64,000 nt of DNA, taken from positions 36,778,298 to 36,842,297 of the forward strand of contig OW804097.1 of the NCBI GenBank assembly GCA_942159475.1, given 5' to 3'. Within the stretch, counting starts at the first letter, position 1. Each line of letters begins with the position of its first letter. Of the stretch, positions 45,444 to 56,068 are shown piece after piece. Below the pieces are notes generated by a model. That model searched no databases, was not told the origin of the DNA, and saw nothing but the letters and a program-made list of their open reading frames with translations. Position numbers and translations under genes: made by a program. Source of the DNA: Sthenelais limicola (Eukaryota; Annelida; Polychaeta; Phyllodocida; Sigalionidae).

Positions 45444-45536
45444 ACGCTAAGCCTGTAAATTCCTGAGAATAATTAAACTGTAAGTTCAAAACGTTTGTGT
45501 ATTTGGTTCGTAGAGGGCAATCTGGGAGACCTGTAT

Positions 45537-45764
45537 GGGTCAAATTGTTAGACAATGTAGAATTCATTTTTACAAATCCTCTCTCAAATCAAATAAGTCA
45601 CATTTAAGACAAATATGAGCTTTAAAATGCAGTTCAACATAACAGAGCAGATTTTTGTAAAACATCACAATACCAAATATCCTCAGATATACCTAGTATT
45701 ACTCATTGTTCAGCCTAATGTAACAGGATTTCTTAAATATGTAGTGCGGCCAACGATCTGACCC
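45537..45764 (+). repeat. MITE family A, full length with GTAT duplication
   Basis: GGGTCAAATTGTTAG to GATCTGACCC, flanked by GTAT at 45533-45536 and 45765-45768. The right terminal repeat has lost its ATTGTACATTTTCTG section while keeping the last bases. Confidence 0.87.
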
Positions 45765-45885
45765 GTATACATATAAGTATACACCGGCCTTCACTACTTG
45801 TAAATGCTCCTATAAGACCCACCTCAATGTGGTCTATAAAGTACCTCCGTGATTGAATTAAGTTATGATGCACATGTATGTATAT

Positions 45886-46120
45886 GGGATCAGACTTTCA
45901 GAAAATGTACAATTGGCAGCTGTACACATTTAGTAAATTTTGCAATATAAGGCTGCAATTTGGCCAATACTAGTAAATTCGAGTATATTTGGCATTGCAT
46001 TGATTCTGGCAATCAGTTTGGTTAGGTTGAACTGCATTTTGTACTTTACTTCTGTCTGAAATTTGGGTTTTTTGAGAGGATTGGTGAAGGTGAATTGTAC
46101 ATTTTCTGAAAATCTGACCC
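45886..46120 (-). repeat. MITE family A, full length
   Basis: GGGATCAGACTTTCAGAAAA to CTGAAAATCTGACCC, 235 bp. Confidence 0.88.
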
Positions 46121-46348
46121 ACGTATATCCGACTCTGCTCTGACTGCGGTCTGTACACAAGAGGGGTGGTTCAAGATGCAGGCTAATCCCACTCCTTTGT
46201 CTTTGTCTTTGAAAATGGAGACTTTATTGCAGGTACTTTATACCAGAACATGGTGACTTTATAGCAGGTACTTTATACCAGGAACTACATGCGCTAATGT
46301 CAGTTAAGGCGTTTTTCCCAGTCAGCGCACGATGCTTTGTAAATATGT

Positions 46349-46560
46349 CAGGTCGTCAGAAAATGTACAATCAACAGCTCTACACATTCAGTAAATTCTG
46401 CTCAATTCTGCTAAAAATTGACAAATACTGGCTATATCTGGGCATATTTGGTATTGTGCTGTTTCAGGAAAGCTGTTCAGGTATGCTGAACTGTATTTCT
46501 AACCATATTTTTGTCTTAAATCTGGGTTATATGAGGGGATTGGTGAAGGTAAATTGTGCA
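46349..46560 (-). repeat. MITE family A, right terminus lost
   Basis: CAGGTCGTCAGAAAATGTAC to GGTAAATTGTGCA, then unrelated sequence. Confidence 0.8.
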
Positions 46561-46861
46561 TTATACCGCGTCTTCACGCTTAATACGTTTCCCACGCAAT
46601 TATAAATGTTTGTGCAATCGGTTATAGATACCGTAGTATACAATGGCACGCGTTGTGTCAATGTTAATACAACAACTATGGGAAAATCAGAATCAAACGT
46701 TTTATTGCTGGAGTTAGCGTCGGATTTCCGTCCCAAGGCACGACTAATAAATAAGATTTGTGAAATACACCGATCGGACGGACAACTGCAGAAGTCTTTC
46801 AGAATACATTCAAGCTTCGATGTATAAGGTTTAAGGGCAGACCTCAGGACGTTTTAAAATC

Positions 46862-46898
46862 ATGGATACTAATATACTTTACTCGAATTATAAAACAG
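46862..46898 (+). CDS. Possible alternative first coding exon of the Ly6-like gene
   Basis: ATGGATACT at 46862 has A at -3 and G at +4, and the frame runs to AAACAG followed by GTAAGA, an excellent donor. A possible acceptor, TTTTCTAG ending at 47464, lies 14 bases before the main ATG. Splicing the two keeps the frame open into it and would add 17 residues (MDTNILYSNYKTGFTHV) ahead of the signal peptide. It could equally be 5' untranslated sequence with the main ATG used. Confidence 0.4.
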
Positions 46899-47046
46899 GT
46901 AAGAATTATTATCTTATGTACATTCGAAAGAAGGTGAATAGTTTTACGCTACTAGTTAATGAATGGGTGAATTTTGGAAAAAGTTCTAATTGTTGATTGT
47001 TCTTGGATTGTTATGACATTGTAATGTTTTGACGCCCTAATCCTAT

Positions 47047-47139
47047 GGGTCGGATTTTCAGAAAACGGACAATCTACAGTTCTACATATTTAGTAAATTC
47101 TGCTAAATCTGACTGAAACATATTCAATACTACGTATAT
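47047..47139 (-). repeat. MITE family A, left part, target of a second family A copy
   Basis: GGGTCGGATTTTCAGAAAAC to CAATACTACGTATAT. The family consensus has GGTATATCTGAG here, so the next element entered at its ATAT. Confidence 0.8.
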
Positions 47140-47335
47140 GGCTCAGATTTTGAGAAAATGTAAAATTGGCAGCTCTACACATTTAGTAAATTTGCTAAAT
47201 TAGGTTGCAGCCTGGCCAATACTAGATAAATTCGAGAATAGTTGGCATTGCATTGATTCTAACAATCTGTTTGGTTATTTTGAACTGTATTTTGAACCTG
47301 ATTTTTGTATTAAATTTGAGTTATTTGAGAAGACC
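47140..47335 (-). repeat. MITE family A inserted in family A
   Basis: GGCTCAGATTTTGAGAAAAT to GAGTTATTTGAGAAGA. The right terminus is lost, together with the right half of the host copy. Confidence 0.8.
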
Positions 47336-47478
47336 TTATGTCGATTTTGTATCCTTTATTATAGTATTATAGCTTCAACTGAGAATAATGTGTTTAGCAT
47401 AATGTTTTGGCTAAATACAATCATTTAAATACAAAGAGTTACGTTTATCAATTACCTTTTCTAGGATTTACGCACGTC

Positions 47479-47554
47479 ATGTTCTCCCGATGGTTCACTT
47501 TTTCAACGATAGCCGCATTACTTCTGTCAACAGCGCTTCTACCGTCTTTTACTG
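47479..47554 (+). CDS. Ly6-like gene, coding exon 1 (signal peptide)
   Basis: Encodes MFSRWFTFSTIAALLLSTAL and five more residues, plus the first base of an Asp codon split by the intron (phase 1). A donor GTGAGT follows at 47555. Confidence 0.8.
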
Positions 47555-50534
47555 GTGAGTTCAATTCAATTCAATAGGGGGGGGGGGGGGGGGGGTGCAT
47601 GTCTCACTGCACATGTCTGTCACAGTGCATGCTGAGATGGATTCAGTTCAAATCCGACATCTAAATATTTGGCAACATTTTTATAAAAAATTGCAAAAAT
47701 GTTTTCACCAATATCATAGCTTATATATACATGATCGATAAAAATCAAATGGGTGATGGGAAATACCGGGACTTCTGCCATTGGAACATGTATAACACAT
47801 GGGTATTGACATTAGAGCATTGATAAATATCCCATGCTGAACATGGCATGTTTTCTTTAGATTTTATACTGTACCATTAATCCCGTAATTCCATGCGTAC
47901 CACGATTCAAAATGGCGACCATGCAAATCTCCTATTCAATGCATTTTTTATTTATACAAGAAAGGTCTACAAAAAGGAGACCCGCATCTGAAGGTGAATT
48001 CCATGTCTTCCAGCTGGTTCCTAACTAGTTGGGACTAATAGAAACAAATTTGATTTTACATTATTATGCACAAATAAATTGAGGGTATTTTTTTTTAGAT
48101 TTTTCTAAATGGAATGCACCTTTCGAAGGAATCCTGTCCAAAAAACTTTACTTTGATCTTTGATAATATTGAACAATGTCATGTATACCGAAGTGTTCAA
48201 TTCTAATACCCTGCCCACACACAGCCGATTTACCCCCCGATTGCCCCCCGATGTGGGTCTCCCGATGAATCGTATGATTTTATTTCAAATCCTAGTTTAT
48301 GTTTTTGAAATAGCATAAATCAGGAGTTGAAATGATATCATATATGATTCACCGGGAGGCCCAAATCGGCGGACAATCGGGGGGCAAATCGGCTGTGTGT
48401 TGGCAAGGTATAACTCTGTGACATTATTTAGCACTATAGTATTCACTAGACATTTCATACGGGCAAAGGATCAATCAATGACTTAGGATTGCATTGTGGA
48501 ATTGGTTAGGATATTCAGCACGTACATCTAGGAAATTCGGATAAATTAGGCTGAAAAATGGTCAATACTAGGTATCTCTGAGTATAATTGGTATTGCCTC
48601 GATTCAAACAATCTTTTTAGTTGTGTTGAACTGTATTTTGAAGCACATTTTTGGCTTAAATTTGGGTTATTTGAGAAGATGAATTATACATTTTCTGAGG
48701 ATCTAACCCCCAAAAGACCTTCCTAGCTCATACTATTTATGGGTCAGATTTTCGGAAAATGTACAATCGGCACAGATCTACATGTTTAGTAAATTCTGCT
48801 AAATTAGGCTGGAAAATAGTTAATACTAGGTATATCTGATAATATTTAACATTGCCTTGATTCAAACAATCTATTTGGTTATGTTGAACTGAATTTTGAA
48901 CCTCATTTTTGTCATAATTTTGGGTTATTTGAGAGGATTGCTGAAGACAAATTGTACATTTTCTGAAAATCTGACCCTTATTTCAACACTGGTTTTATTT
49001 CAGACGCCACAGGTGTGATTAGCTCCAGAACGTTTGAACCGAGACGGTGTTACAACTGTAAATATGACTCCAGGTACAAGTCGACCTTACCCTGCAAGGA
49101 AGGCATTGACATGGATGCCTCAATATGCTATGGAGTGTGCATTGTGAGTTGGCTCATTTTGAATTATATTTGCTGTAATATATATTCCTTTTTTTAATTT
49201 TTGGGTTTTTTATTTGCAAATCATTTATTAAACTTAAACATGTGCTGTATTATATTGGATGTGTTTCAGGAAAATAAGTCACAAGTCGTAAAAAGGACTT
49301 TAAGATATCATCATATTTGAAAATATGAGGTCAAGCCGATTGCAATGATAGTAACCATTAGGACATATATAATAAATATTTTAAGTTTGATATGGCTAAA
49401 GTGGCTAACTATATCCTCTGGGATGACCTTAGAAATGCATGGATATATTTATTGCACTGTATTGCACTGTCTTGGGATTTTGTAATATGTATTCATATGA
49501 AAGAGACACTCATACAAAGAGATTGTAGAAAATAAACTGGTTGCCTGGGTCGAGGGCAAGACCAGGAGTAACTCTACCGGCGGAGGGGACGGGACGAAAT
49601 ATTTTGAAAAATATCAATTTTGCGACTTGTGACCTATTTTCCTAGAACACATCACATATATATGAGATGAATTAAAACTATTGAATCTAGTGGCAGGACA
49701 GTGTATTCAATATAACCTCTGTTTTGAAAGGTCTTCCTAGTATGGGGTATATTTAGTTATTTTACTGGTAATTGCCCACACAGAAATATTGCGAACTTTT
49801 TTTCAAACATAAACATATCAAACACAAAATATAAAATATTGTTTGGATGTCCTAATGTTTACCATCATTGGAATCCGCTTGATCTCATATTTTCAAATAA
49901 GATGTCATCTCAAAATCCTTTTTTTTTTAACTAGTGACACTCATTTTCCTGTAAATCACAATGTTGCTTAAGTTCTAACTTTTTATTTTCTAAATATTTT
50001 TATTGCCCAGACATTCTTTAAACAAATGCGCATAACTCATTATCTAACTTTATTCACACTATAATCACTGTCTGTTGGTTCATGGAATACTTTTTTTTAA
50101 TTCGTTAAGGCCAATATGATATCTAATACATTACAAAAATACGCACTGTCCGTCATGGATGGGTCTCAGGGGCGTTGCCTCTCGAAATAAAATAAACAGA
50201 AAAATGTATCTAAATTACCTCTTAAATTATCTATCGTACTTATTTCTCTTCGAAACATATAGTATTAGATCTCAATGATCTCACTTTACAACCCTTTCAG
50301 ATCGACCATGTGCTCAAAGAAGACGTAGGGAGAGAGATCTTCTACAGGTCATGTTTAGCGACCGATTGTGACGGGATTAAAATAATGAAATATGTATGGT
50401 TCGGTTATGGCTACCGACTCTGCTGTAACAGTGATTATTGTAACAGTGCCAACAATTGTTACATGTCTTCATTACTTGTCTTCACCACTTGTTCATCTGT
50501 TTTAGCATTTTATCACTTCTCTGTTCAATTGTGA
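47479..50534 (+). CDS. Ly6/uPAR-type GPI-anchored protein, three coding exons
   Basis: Coding exons 47479-47554, 49004-49143 and 50301-50534 join in frame to 149 residues. Donors GTGAGT follow exons 1 and 2. Acceptors TTTTATTTCAG and ACCCTTTCAG precede exons 2 and 3. Residues 1-25 are a signal peptide (hydrophobic IAALLLSTALL core). Residues 41-120 are a three-finger domain with ten Cys at 41, 44, 56, 67, 71, 90, 95, 113, 114 and 119, ending in the family hallmark CCNSDYCN. Residues 121-149 form a small-residue stretch and a hydrophobic tail (SLLVFTTCSSVLAF), as for GPI attachment, so the mature protein should sit on the outer cell surface. Family members are receptors, modulators of ion channels or adhesion factors; the ligand here is unknown. 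Intron 1 is loaded with MITEs and intron 2 with family C copies. ATTAAA at 50641 and 50661 are possible poly(A) signals. Exons 1 and 2 are short, so a gene finder using long frames would miss it. Confidence 0.88.
47576..47933 (+). repeat. MITE family B in intron 1, with long G run
   Basis: AGGGG expanded to about 20 G, then TGCATGTCTCACTGC, to GCAAATCTCCT. 358 bp. The flanks continue a TTCAA tandem (TTCAATTCAATTCAAT on the left, ATTCAATGC on the right), so the empty site was an unbroken TTCAA repeat cut at AATT. It begins only 21 bases after the exon 1 donor. Confidence 0.88.
48209..48408. repeat. 200-bp MITE with 60-bp inverted ends in intron 1
   Basis: CCCTGCCCACACACAGCCGA...ATTGCCCCCCGAT on the left pairs with ATCGGGGGGCAAATCGG...CTGTGTGTTGGCAAGG on the right, flanked by TA at 48207-48208 and 48409-48410. 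Compatible with a Tc1/mariner-type MITE. Confidence 0.88.
48503..48708 (-). repeat. MITE family A, degraded
   Basis: Left terminus mutated (GGTTAGGATATTCAGC). The interior is recognisable, and the right end reads TTTTCTGAGGATCTAACCC. Confidence 0.75.
48741..48977 (-). repeat. MITE family A, full length with TTAT duplication
   Basis: GGGTCAGATTTTCGG to CTGAAAATCTGACCC, 237 bp, flanked by TTAT at 48737-48740 and 48978-48981. It ends 26 bases upstream of the exon 2 acceptor, close enough to be part of the branch-point region. Confidence 0.92.
49004..49143 (+). CDS. Ly6-like gene, coding exon 2
   Basis: Completes the split Asp codon and encodes the first half of the three-finger domain (CYNC...PCKEG...ICYGVCI). 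It ends at a phase-0 donor GTGAGT. Confidence 0.88.
49252..49663 (+). repeat. MITE family C in intron 2
   Basis: GGATGTGTTTCAGGAAAATA to TAGAACACATCACA and TATATA. An internal stretch (GTTGCCTGGGTCGAGGGC) is unlike other copies and may be an insertion. Confidence 0.82.
49705..49965 (-). repeat. MITE family C, right part, in intron 2
   Basis: From GTATTCAATATAACC through ACCATCATTGGAATCCGC to CATTTTCCTGTAAATCACA. Confidence 0.78.
50301..50534 (+). CDS. Ly6-like gene, coding exon 3 with GPI tail
   Basis: Encodes IDHVLKEDVGREIFYRSC onward, the CCNSDYCN signature and the C-terminal hydrophobic segment, ending TGA at 50532-50534. Confidence 0.9.
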   Translation: MDHVLKEDVGREIFYRSCLATDCDGIKIMKYVWFGYGYRLCCNSDYCNSANNCYMSSLLVFTTCSSVLAFYHFSVQL

Positions 50535-52393
50535 TTGTATTTAGCAAAATTCACATCACCACATTATTTTTGTTCCGTATTTCCTAAGCGTAAAATACTG
50601 GTTAAAAGGGAATCCATAATTATAAGGTCCACGGCAATATATTAAATTTTAGGATTTGTTATTAAATTTTGATATATAAATTCCATATTCCATGTATATA
50701 TATATTCTCATACCGCGCGAACAAACAAGAGAAGGTGGATGTACGAATCAATGTTTATTTGGCTCGGGGCTGTCAGGACATTTTTATTTCATGTTGAGCA
50801 ACCTCAAAAAGGAAACAATTAAATGATAAAAAAACCCGACGAACTGTCTGACTGCTAGGCAGCTTTTGAATGCAACAATTAAGCTGTGTACTCGTCGCTA
50901 GGCAATAGTCACTTCTGGTGAGGGTCAAGGTCAATACGGTTTGCCGCTCCTGATATAACCATATACCAAAGTATTTCAGCCGTATAAAATATTTGGATAA
51001 CATGCATGCTACTACCAACTAGTATTTGTTTACAAAATGCATTCCCTGACATTCTCCTAAGATATGTTTCTAAGAAATGTGTTCTCATAATTATTGTTAT
51101 CTGTCTTCAAATACAATTTACCTATTTTGACAAATATATCAAATTATCGGAAAATGTGTCTACTATATCGACTCATTTAAAGACGGAATGATGTCCTCCA
51201 ATGAACAATATTCCATGTTGATTTTAGGCTAATTTTTATATCAATATCTATTGATCATCATGAATAATTTATTCACTCGTCAATTAATTCATCTTTATTT
51301 TAACATATTTAACACATTTTGTATGAACTACAATCAACAGACTTTTATGAATAAAACTTTAATGTCCCAAGCCTGCTTGTCATCTTTATACCACTTATCA
51401 GGAGGGGAGGGGGGCATATGGGTCAGATTCTCAGAAAATGTACATCAGTACAGGTAGTATACCCCATTGGCACCCTGGCGCCTAGTATTTAGTCGATACA
51501 GGTAAGATGCACATTAGTATGTAAATAAAATGACAGGTGGCGTGACGGTCGGATCGAGATTTCTGCACTGTACATGTATATATATATATAGGCCTAGATC
51601 TGTGTTCCCACGAAACACTCACCGTATTTTGTAGTTAGATTCATGAAGTAATATATGATATATATATATGATGATGATATATATATATGAAGTAATATAT
51701 GTACGGTATAGGTCTAGAGGGCTGTGAATTCCCATTCTTTTTTTCTTCTTTTTTTCCCAAAGCATATCTTTTATTCAGCCTCTCAACAAAGAACCCATGG
51801 ACTCAGCGATATTCATCTAAATATATATATTCGCTGTCTTCTGTATTTCTTTATTTCCGATACCTCTTACAATAAAAAAACGTTTTTACATTATTCTTAC
51901 GCTTCATTCTTTTCACAAGACAACTTTTATAACTTTTGGTATAAAATAGTATGACTCAGACGAACAGTGGATTGCTATCCCCAACTGGCAAAAAACATGT
52001 GTCAACTTGGAAGTTGTGATTTTATTTTCGTACATACCTATGTAGGCCTATATCAAATATACACATAACTTCAAATAATATAGAAAGTCATTCATTGTCT
52101 GTCAGATTCCTCTACTCAACTCCTATGTTGTTAATGAATGGGTTTGCAAACGTTGGATCAATACAATTACTCCTTGGTGGCGGTTGTTGAGCTGGTTGTG
52201 TAGGTGGGGAGGAGTGGCGAGCTTCTCCCTACATGGTTCAATGTCCTATTGATTTGGTTAGAACCTGGAATTTAAAAAAAAACAATTACCAGAGGCGAGG
52301 TGGTTTAAGTTGCACCTGAGAGCCCTCTAGTCCCATACTCCTTGGTAACTAATGACGTATCGGCAATGGTTGCATCTGCGGGAATCGATATCT
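50535..52393. other. Gene-free stretch downstream of the Ly6-like gene
   Basis: Probable 3' untranslated sequence at its start. A family A terminus fragment (GGGTCAGATTCTCAGAAAAT) lies at 51420-51446. TA-rich microsatellites lie at 51575-51590 and 51650-51690. No other gene seen. Confidence 0.45.
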
Positions 52394-52628
52394 GGGCCAG
52401 ATTTTCATAAAATGTACAATTGGCAGCTTTACACATTTAGTAAATTCTGCTAAATTCTGCTGAAAAATGATGAATACTGGGTATATCTGAGTATATTTGG
52501 TGTAACATTGATTTAAAGTATTTGTTTGGTTAAGTTAAGCTGCATTTTAAAGCTCATTTCTGTCTTAAATGGTGGTTAATTGAAAGGATTTGTGAAGGTG
52601 AATTGTACATTTTCTGAAAATCTGACCC
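52394..52628 (-). repeat. MITE family A, full length with ATCT duplication
   Basis: GGGCCAGATTTTCATAAAAT to CTGAAAATCTGACCC, 235 bp, flanked by ATCT at 52390-52393 and 52629-52632. Confidence 0.92.
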
Positions 52629-52658
52629 ATCTCTTCAATGGTGGGAACATGGCTTAAT

Positions 52659-53001
52659 AGGGGATTTGCATCTGTCACTACGCATGTCTATTACAGTGCA
52701 TCATGGGATGGATTCTGCTGAAAAGTGACATACAAATATGTAGCAACATTTTTATCAAATAAAAAAAGAATGTTTACACTAATATCAGAGCTTGTATAAT
52801 GATCTATGAAAACCAAATGCATGATGGGAAATATGGGAACTTATGTTATGGAGACATGTATAACACATGGGTATCGACATGAGAGCATTGATAAATATTC
52901 CATGCTGTACATGACAAGTTTTATATACGTTTTAGACTGTACCATTAGTCCAGTAATTCAATGCAAATCAAGATTTAAAATGTCGGCTATGCAAATCCCC
53001 T
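52659..53001 (+). repeat. MITE family B, full length
   Basis: AGGGGATTTGCATCTGTC to GCTATGCAAATCCCCT, 343 bp, between AAT and ATT. Confidence 0.9.
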
Positions 53002-53087
53002 ATTGACTGACTAGACTATAGCACCAAGTATCTCATTCTGGCGCACTGCCTGGGCGTGACTCATGATAGCTTGGGCCTCACTATAGT

Positions 53088-53445
53088 CTGTCCAAAAAGT
53101 AGTTGACATGTGATTCCTTTGGCTCTTTAAGGGGAGGGAAAAGTGGGAAATTTTTTACTTCTATTCATGACAAGTTCCTGTCAACCCTTTACACAGCGAA
53201 CCACTCATTGCAATCAACCATGGAGAAACAGGGCCAGTATAATCAGCTCTTCCTTCCATTTAAGCAAAACAACAGCTGCTTCACATGGAACAGAGACAGT
53301 GCAATACAATGCAGCTGGATATTTGGCCATGGTCAGTCGCAAACGGCGATACAGAGGGCAAAAGTTTGAAGTAAAAAAACCCTTCTTTTCCCTCCCCTTA
53401 AAGGAACTGTACGGAATCACGTGTCAACTACTTTTCGGACCAACT
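53088..53445. repeat. 358-bp MITE with about 55-bp inverted ends
   Basis: AGTCTGTCCAAAAAGTAGTT...GGGGAGGGAAAAG on the left pairs with CTTTTCCCTCCCC...CAACTACTTTTCGGACC on the right. It ends in TAGT/ACTA. It looks like a Tc1/mariner-type MITE. Open frames inside are incidental. Confidence 0.88.
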
Positions 53446-53472
53446 ATTTTTATAGCAGGCTTATAGGCTAAT

Positions 53473-53527
53473 GGGTGAAATCGCCAGGAAATGTACAATT
53501 CATCTTCAACAATCCTCTCAAATAAAA
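53473..53527 (+). repeat. MITE family A left fragment fused to family B
   Basis: GGGTGAAATCGCCAGGAAAT to CCTCTCAAATAAAA, directly continued by family B sequence, so one breakpoint joins the two families. Confidence 0.8.
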
Positions 53528-53672
53528 CTCATTTATACCAGCTATGATATTGGTGAAACATTCTTGCAATTTTCGAGGAAGATGTTGCCAAATATATGCA
53601 TGTCAGACTTTATCAGAATCCATCCCAGAATGCACTGTGACAGACATGCGCAGTGGCACATGCAACTCCCCT
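53528..53672 (-). repeat. MITE family B, right part
   Basis: CTCATTTATACCAGC through ATCCCAGAATGCACTG to TGCAACTCCCCT, followed by ATT. Confidence 0.82.
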
Positions 53673-53776
53673 ATTGTAATTAATCACTGCATATACGGAG
53701 CAAATTTTATGCGTTATACTTCAACGAACTGGTACGTCGATACATAGGCATACGTACACCCGTCATAACTGCATTA

Positions 53777-53888
53777 CAACAATTGATTAAATTTATAGCA
53801 TAATACACATGTACACAGAACTTTCTGTTAATTATAATTAACAGAAGTTTCCGAATGTGTATTATGATATGCATTTAATTGATTGCTG
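53777..53888. repeat. 112-bp near-perfect palindrome
   Basis: AACAATTGATTAAATTTATA...CATAATACACAT...AACTTTCTGTTAATTA pairs with TAATTAACAGAAGTTT...ATGTGTATTATG...TTAATTGATTGC, centred near 53834. A small foldback element or MITE. Confidence 0.85.
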
Positions 53889-54783
53889 TAAGGGAAGATC
53901 TGAGTAAACTAGAAGAAGTGCTTAGACGAAATTACTACTTGGCAGCTCAACAAAAGTCACTGAATTTAACTCTAAATTCTACACTATACTCTGTACTATT
54001 ACCCTATTTCACATTGCAATCAATTATGATGTGTTCAGTCTAGAAAAGCGTATGGCACCAGTGAGATGTTTGTTCTAACTTCTATGCTTCCTAGGCTGTC
54101 ATTGTTTATATAGCATATAGCTGTGGTTAATCTGTCCCATCCTGCCCCCCCCCCCACCCTCCACCCACCAAACTTATATATATACATTTAATATACATAA
54201 TATTATTTTTATTTCTCTCTCTCTAAATTTGCTCAAAATACCCCCCATCATTGCATACTTCATAACCTGAAGTAGACTGGGCCAAGTAGAACTGGAATAA
54301 CCCTTCCCAGCAATGGGACAGTCTTACAGGATGGAAATAATGATGAAATAATTGATATGTTATCATGAAGAATTAAGTATGAGTAATTCCGAATGATATT
54401 ATTCTGGCAATAAAAGCAATAAAATAAGGCGAAAATTGTATATAAAATATCATGCTCAAATGCTATTATAATTTGCTGATTTTTGCCCAAATATTGGGTT
54501 ATACCCTTAGCGTGACCATCTCTCAATCATTGCGCAATAATTATTGCGTGAAAAGCGTCCACTCTCATCACAGAACTATGGTGAGATGATTGCTTAAAAA
54601 ATATTGATTAAAAATCATGTGGAATTGCGTTCATTTGCCCGTTGGGTATGTGCCTCAATTTTAATAGCAATCTTCTGTGTTCAACCATATCAAATGCCTT
54701 GTTTTTTATTTACTACTACTTTCGCGCATAGCCGTTAGGATGTCACGGCTCTGTGCTGTCAAAGTATGATGGGTCCTGTGTAT

Positions 54784-54838
54784 CATGCAGAGTTAGCTTG
54801 CAGAGTTAGCTTGCAGTGTTAGCTTGCAGTGTTTGACC
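54784..54838. repeat. 14-15-bp minisatellite, TTAGCTTGCAGAG
   Basis: GTTAGCTTGCAGAGTTAGC and relatives repeat about four times. The same minisatellite recurs at 56007-56068. Confidence 0.85.
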
Positions 54839-55780
54839 AAGCTTCAACATTTGGGCCACAGTATTGTTTGGTAGTTTGTTTGTAGTATAGCGCATAGCCG
54901 TGAGGACTTCACGGCTATACGCTTTCAAAGCTTGATGTATTGGTGGGTCCTGTGTATCATATAGAGGGGGAGGCTCACAAAACTAATAACGAAATAATAA
55001 CAAGGCTATTGTACAGATGTCAGACAATTTACATGATAATCCCTGTAAACTCAAAGCTTCTTTAGGTTGTTGTGAGTGCCTGCACAAAGTTATGAGGGAG
55101 GTCCACAGGAGGAATTTCAGAGTTAGTTGAATCTCATTCTTTTCCCCATACCAGTAGAGAGCACTAGGTGGAAGAATGGTGACCCGTTATTTGTTGTTAT
55201 GTTTTGGTCCTCCGGCCCTACGGTCCGCATTGGGTCGCCTAGTCCAGAAAAGCGTACGGCACCAGTAAGATGTCTGTTCTAACTTCTATGCTTCCTAGGC
55301 TGTCATTGTTTTTATAGCTGTGGCTTATCTGTCCAATCCCCCCGCCCCCACCACCCACCCCCCTCACCACTTGTTGTTCTTGTTGCTACTTTTATTTGCA
55401 CCAAAAATTCTAAAATTTTGCAAACCAATCGTTGTGAAGGCCTCCTTAGTGTTGTTGATCCTAGGGAGCATTGTTACCTTTACGCAAATAATACTTCAAG
55501 TTTATATGGTAGGGCTTGAAATCCTTCCTATGTAGGGAGCTCAGTACCCGCTGATAGGTAATCAATAATTTAACCAGGCATTCTGAATCTGCATGTCCTG
55601 CTGAGTCAATAACTGAAAAAGATTGTTGTAAATTCCCAGAATTTGCCAAGATATGGGCTTTTTTGTAAAGTTATGTCAGTTTTCAGTAGATGATCTCCAA
55701 TAGGTTGGGGGAGTGACTCATTTTCCTGTGACACATCACATTTACAAAAAATAAATATAAATTTAAAAAAAATAAAAAAA

Positions 55781-55876
55781 TGACAGGGATGTACAGGAGG
55801 GGAAATGAGCGTTATAAAAGTGAAAGATAATGACAGTGATGTACAGGAGGGGAAATGAGCGTTATAAAAGTGAAAG
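55781..55876. repeat. 50-bp tandem duplication
   Basis: TGACAGGGATGTACAGGAGG...TATAAAAGTGAAAGA starts at 55781 and, with one change (AGTGATG), at 55831. Confidence 0.92.
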
Positions 55877-56006
55877 AATTGCGTTGATACTCCAAAAATT
55901 AGTGAAGTTACAGACTTTCAAAGTTACCTGCTTCTCAGAATTCCTAATATAAACATTTGTGTGATGTGACTCCTAGCGGGAATACCCGGAACTATTGCTA
56001 ATGTAA

Positions 56007-56068
56007 GGTATAAGTTAGCTTGCAGAGTTAGCTTGCAGAGTTAGCTTGCAGTGTTAGCTTGCAGAGTC
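56007..56068. repeat. 15-bp minisatellite, second locus
   Basis: AGTTAGCTTGCAGAG repeats four times with GTG/GAG variation, as at 54784-54838, within the duplicated unit. Confidence 0.85.

Noticed and set aside
46606..46827. Open frame upstream of the Ly6-like gene as its N-terminus
   Set aside because: It stops at 46827 before the good donor at 46899, and the downstream ATG at 46862 gives a better in-frame junction.
53143..53466. 107-codon open frame as a gene
   Set aside because: It sits within a MITE with long inverted ends and overlaps two other frames, as expected by chance.
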